From Mammaliicoccus stepanovicii (GTDB lineage Bacteria > Bacillota > Bacilli > Staphylococcales > Staphylococcaceae), in assembly GCF_002902525.1 (NCBI RefSeq), contig NZ_PPQZ01000013.1, positions 1-64,000 of the forward strand: 64,000 bases of DNA. Direction: 5' to 3'. The notes beneath the pieces were generated by a model that saw nothing but the letters and a program-made list of their open reading frames with translations, was not told where the DNA came from and did no database searches. The position numbers and the translations under genes were made by a program. Each line of letters starts with the position of its first letter. Within the stretch, counting starts at the first letter, position 1. Below, one piece after another: positions 62,377-64,000 of this stretch.

Positions 62377-63303
62377 CTAGATTACAGATTTAATATCACT
62401 TGCTAATTGTTCAAATTCTTCCCAACTATACACTGACGCACCAGATGCATTTGGATGACCGCCGCCATTATATTTTGCAGCAATATGATTAATAACGATA
62501 CCTTTCGAACGAATTCTACATCTAATTTCTTTACCTTCGTCAACAGCAAATACCCATGCTTTCAGTCCACTAATATCGGAGACTGTATTAACAAATAAAG
62601 ATGCCTCATTTGCTTCTAAGTTAAATTGTTCAAGGATATCTTTAGTGATTTTAATAGAGCAAAATCCATTCCCATCGTAATTGAAATTTTGTAATATATA
62701 CCCTTGGAAATGTAATAATTTAGGGTCTCTTTCAGTTAATTGGTTTAACAATTGATTTCGATTAAAGTCTTTTTCCATTAATTTGGCTGCCGTATTCATA
62801 GTATGTGTCGTAGTGTTATCAAATAAAAATCTACCCGTATCGCCGACAATTCCGAGATATAATACACGACTTGCTTTTGTATTAATTTCACTATTATTTA
62901 AGTTCCATTCACGATTTAAATCACAGATGATTTCACTTGTTGAAGATGCGTGAGTATTTACATAATTAAGGTCACCATAGTTATCTACAGGTGGATGGTG
63001 ATCTATTTTAATTAAAGCTACTCCCGTATTAAATCTAGCATCATCTATTCTAGGTGCATTTGCAGTATCACAAACAATAACAAGAGCTTCCTTATAAGTT
63101 TCATCACTAATTTGATCTAAATCACCTATAAATGCTAATGAAGGTTCAGGTTCACCAACAGCGTATACGTTTTTATTTGGAAATGCCTCCTGTAATATAT
63201 ATTTCAATCCAAGTTGTGAACCGTAAGCGTCTGGGTCTGGTCTCACATGTCTATGTATAATAATTGTCTCGTATTGCTTTATTTTTTCTAAAATTTCGTT
63301 CAT
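62377..63303 (-). CDS. nrnA: bifunctional oligoribonuclease / PAP phosphatase NrnA
   Basis: The 308-residue DHH-family phosphoesterase breaks down short RNA (nanoRNA) and 3'-phosphoadenosine 5'-phosphate. Metal motifs are in order: [26 protein letters not shown], the DHH motif [13 protein letters not shown], and the DHHA1 glycine motif [12 protein letters not shown] near the C-terminus. It may also act on cyclic-di-AMP products. It precedes dnaE, as in Bacillus. Confidence 0.95.
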   Translation of the reverse strand: MNEILEKIKQYETIIIHRHVRPDPDAYGSQLGLKYILQEAFPNKNVYAVGEPEPSLAFIGDLDQISDETYKEALVIVCDTANAPRIDDARFNTGVALIKIDHHPPVDNYGDLNYVNTHASSTSEIICDLNREWNLNNSEINTKASRVLYLGIVGDTGRFLFDNTTTHTMNTAAKLMEKDFNRNQLLNQLTERDPKLLHFQGYILQNFNYDGNGFCSIKITKDILEQFNLEANEASLFVNTVSDISGLKAWVFAVDEGKEIRCRIRSKGIVINHIAAKYNGGGHPNASGASVYSWEEFEQLASDIKSVI

Positions 63304-63377
63304 TGGTATCCTTCTTTCTTTATATTTACTTATATTTTATTAATTGATATAATGCATTTTGGTAGGAGGATTAAATT

Positions 63378-63737
63378 ATGTCACATATATTAATGTCTAC
63401 ATTAGTTGCTTTATCCGTTACAATCATGATTCTCGCATTCATTTTCGCGATATTAAATTTAGCTCGCTCATTTAGAACTAAACGAGATGTTAGAAAAGCT
63501 TATCATAAAGCGCGATCAAGATTTTATTTCGGAATCTTTATTGTTGCATTTGCAATTGATCAAGCTTTATTATTCCCAACTTTAGTTACATATATTATTG
63601 TATTAGTATTATTATTCTTCGGTATTTTAAATATTGCTTACGGATATAAAGCAAGTAAGTATTTTAAAGGTAATTTACCTATCGAAAATAAAGCATGGGA
63701 AGATTTCGAAAAACAGAAACATAGTAAATCAGAGTAA
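63378..63737 (+). CDS. ytpI: YtpI-family membrane protein
   Basis: The 119-residue protein has three hydrophobic segments: about 9-29, 51-67 and 69-88. A basic loop lies between the first two (RSFRTKRDVRKAYHKARSRF), and the tail is charged. This matches the YtpI family, whose function is unknown. GGAGG precedes the ATG at 63378. It is divergent from nrnA and convergent with the ytoI-like gene, the same local arrangement as in Bacillus. A terminator follows at once. Confidence 0.85.
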   Translation: MSHILMSTLVALSVTIMILAFIFAILNLARSFRTKRDVRKAYHKARSRFYFGIFIVAFAIDQALLFPTLVTYIIVLVLLFFGILNIAYGYKASKYFKGNLPIENKAWEDFEKQKHSKSE

Positions 63738-63756
63738 AGTGCCGTTTTCGGCGCTT
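63737..63756 (+). terminator. terminator of ytpI
   Basis: AAGTGCCG pairs with CGGCGCTT through a short loop (one mismatch), and seven T follow. It overlaps the end of ytpI and may serve the opposite gene too. Confidence 0.85.
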
Positions 63757-63759
63757 TTT

Positions 63760-64000
63760 TTATTTATCTAACAATTGACACATCAGAAGTGCTTTTGCGA
63801 CAGTTTGGTTTCCACTTATCATCGTTACTTCAAATTTAGCAAACAATCTACCAATATCTAAAGTATCAATCTCAACTTGTACGACATCATCTATTTGTAC
63901 TGTTTTCAAATAATAAATATCAATATGCTCGACCATTACTTCAGATTTTTTCATTTTTCTTACTTCATATCTTAATGCTTCTTCAATTACAGCAACATAA
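63760..64000 (-). CDS. C-terminal part of a YtoI-like hotdog-domain protein (partial)
   Basis: The frame is open from the stop at 63760 to the window edge and reads YVAVIEEALRYEVRKMKKSEVM...; the gene thus begins beyond this window. The visible 79 residues fit the hotdog (thioesterase-like) domain that ends YtoI, a protein with CBS and DRTGG domains in Bacillus. An internal Met at 63954 could mislead a short call, but upstream codons remain open and in family style. The function is unknown. Placement beside ytpI agrees with ytoI. Confidence 0.75.
   Translation of the reverse strand, partial: YVAVIEEALRYEVRKMKKSEVMVEHIDIYYLKTVQIDDVVQVEIDTLDIGRLFAKFEVTMISGNQTVAKALLMCQLLDK

Overview
The window is chromosomal core sequence from a low-GC Gram-positive coccus of the family Staphylococcaceae. 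The evidence is the AT-rich base composition, near-consensus AGGAGG ribosome sites and protein sequences of clear staphylococcal type (ClpX, ValS, ThrS, PolA, DnaB/DnaI). The gene order is also the staphylococcal backbone: radC-comC, folC-valS, hemAXCDBL, engB-clpX-tig, infC-rpmI-rplT, lysP, thrS, dnaI-dnaB-nrdR-gapB-coaE-mutM-polA-phoRP, citZ, pyk-pfkA-accAD, dnaE. Some features differ from Staphylococcus aureus as I remember it: mdh is kept behind citZ-icd, a GntR-type gene lies between the malic enzyme gene and accD, and the staphylopine (cnt) operon sits between valS and hemL. I infer a member of the sciuri group (Mammaliicoccus) or a close relative, but species cannot be settled from the window alone. 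Nearly everything is on the minus strand; only the permease at 50596-51951 and ytpI at 63378-63737 are on the plus strand.

Layout, low to high coordinate. 1-3693: the start of an unidentified gene, a small membrane protein, radC, comC, a 409-bp gene-free stretch and a YfcC-type carrier. 3862-9139: folC and valS behind a T-box leader, then an AbrB-family membrane protein. 9369-18531: a complete staphylopine operon cntKLMABCDFE with a promoter whose start region holds a perfect Zur operator. 18769-24868: hemAXCDBL, making uroporphyrinogen III from glutamyl-tRNA. 24943-31300: engB, clpX, tig, a TPR protein, a Nudix protein and infC-rpmI-rplT with its L20-type leader. 31512-35263: lysP under a lysine riboswitch and thrS under a T-box. 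35582-46485: replication restart/initiation (dnaB, dnaI), nrdR, gluconeogenic gapB, coaE, mutM, polA and the PhoPR two-component system. 46737-50168: citZ-icd-mdh. 50596-52524: an amino-acid permease, its terminator and an eight-unit 41-bp tandem repeat. 52525-59039: pyk, pfkA, accA, accD, a short GntR regulator and malic enzyme. 59173-64000: dnaE, nrnA, ytpI and the end of a ytoI-like gene.

The genes work together in a few blocks. Central carbon: citrate synthase, isocitrate and malate dehydrogenase, malic enzyme, pyruvate kinase, phosphofructokinase, acetyl-CoA carboxylase and gluconeogenic GapB link glycolysis, the TCA cycle and lipid synthesis. Metal supply: staphylopine synthesis, export and re-import under zinc control. 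Translation supply: two tRNA synthetases under T-boxes, lysine uptake under an L-box, and IF3/L35/L20 under autogenous control.

I found no defence system, prophage, insertion sequence, CRISPR array, tRNA or rRNA. The most rewarding signals are regulatory: the gapB control region (paired CcpN-like sites plus a cre), the Zur-controlled cnt promoter, the probable ATA start of infC, and the tandem repeat between two convergent genes.
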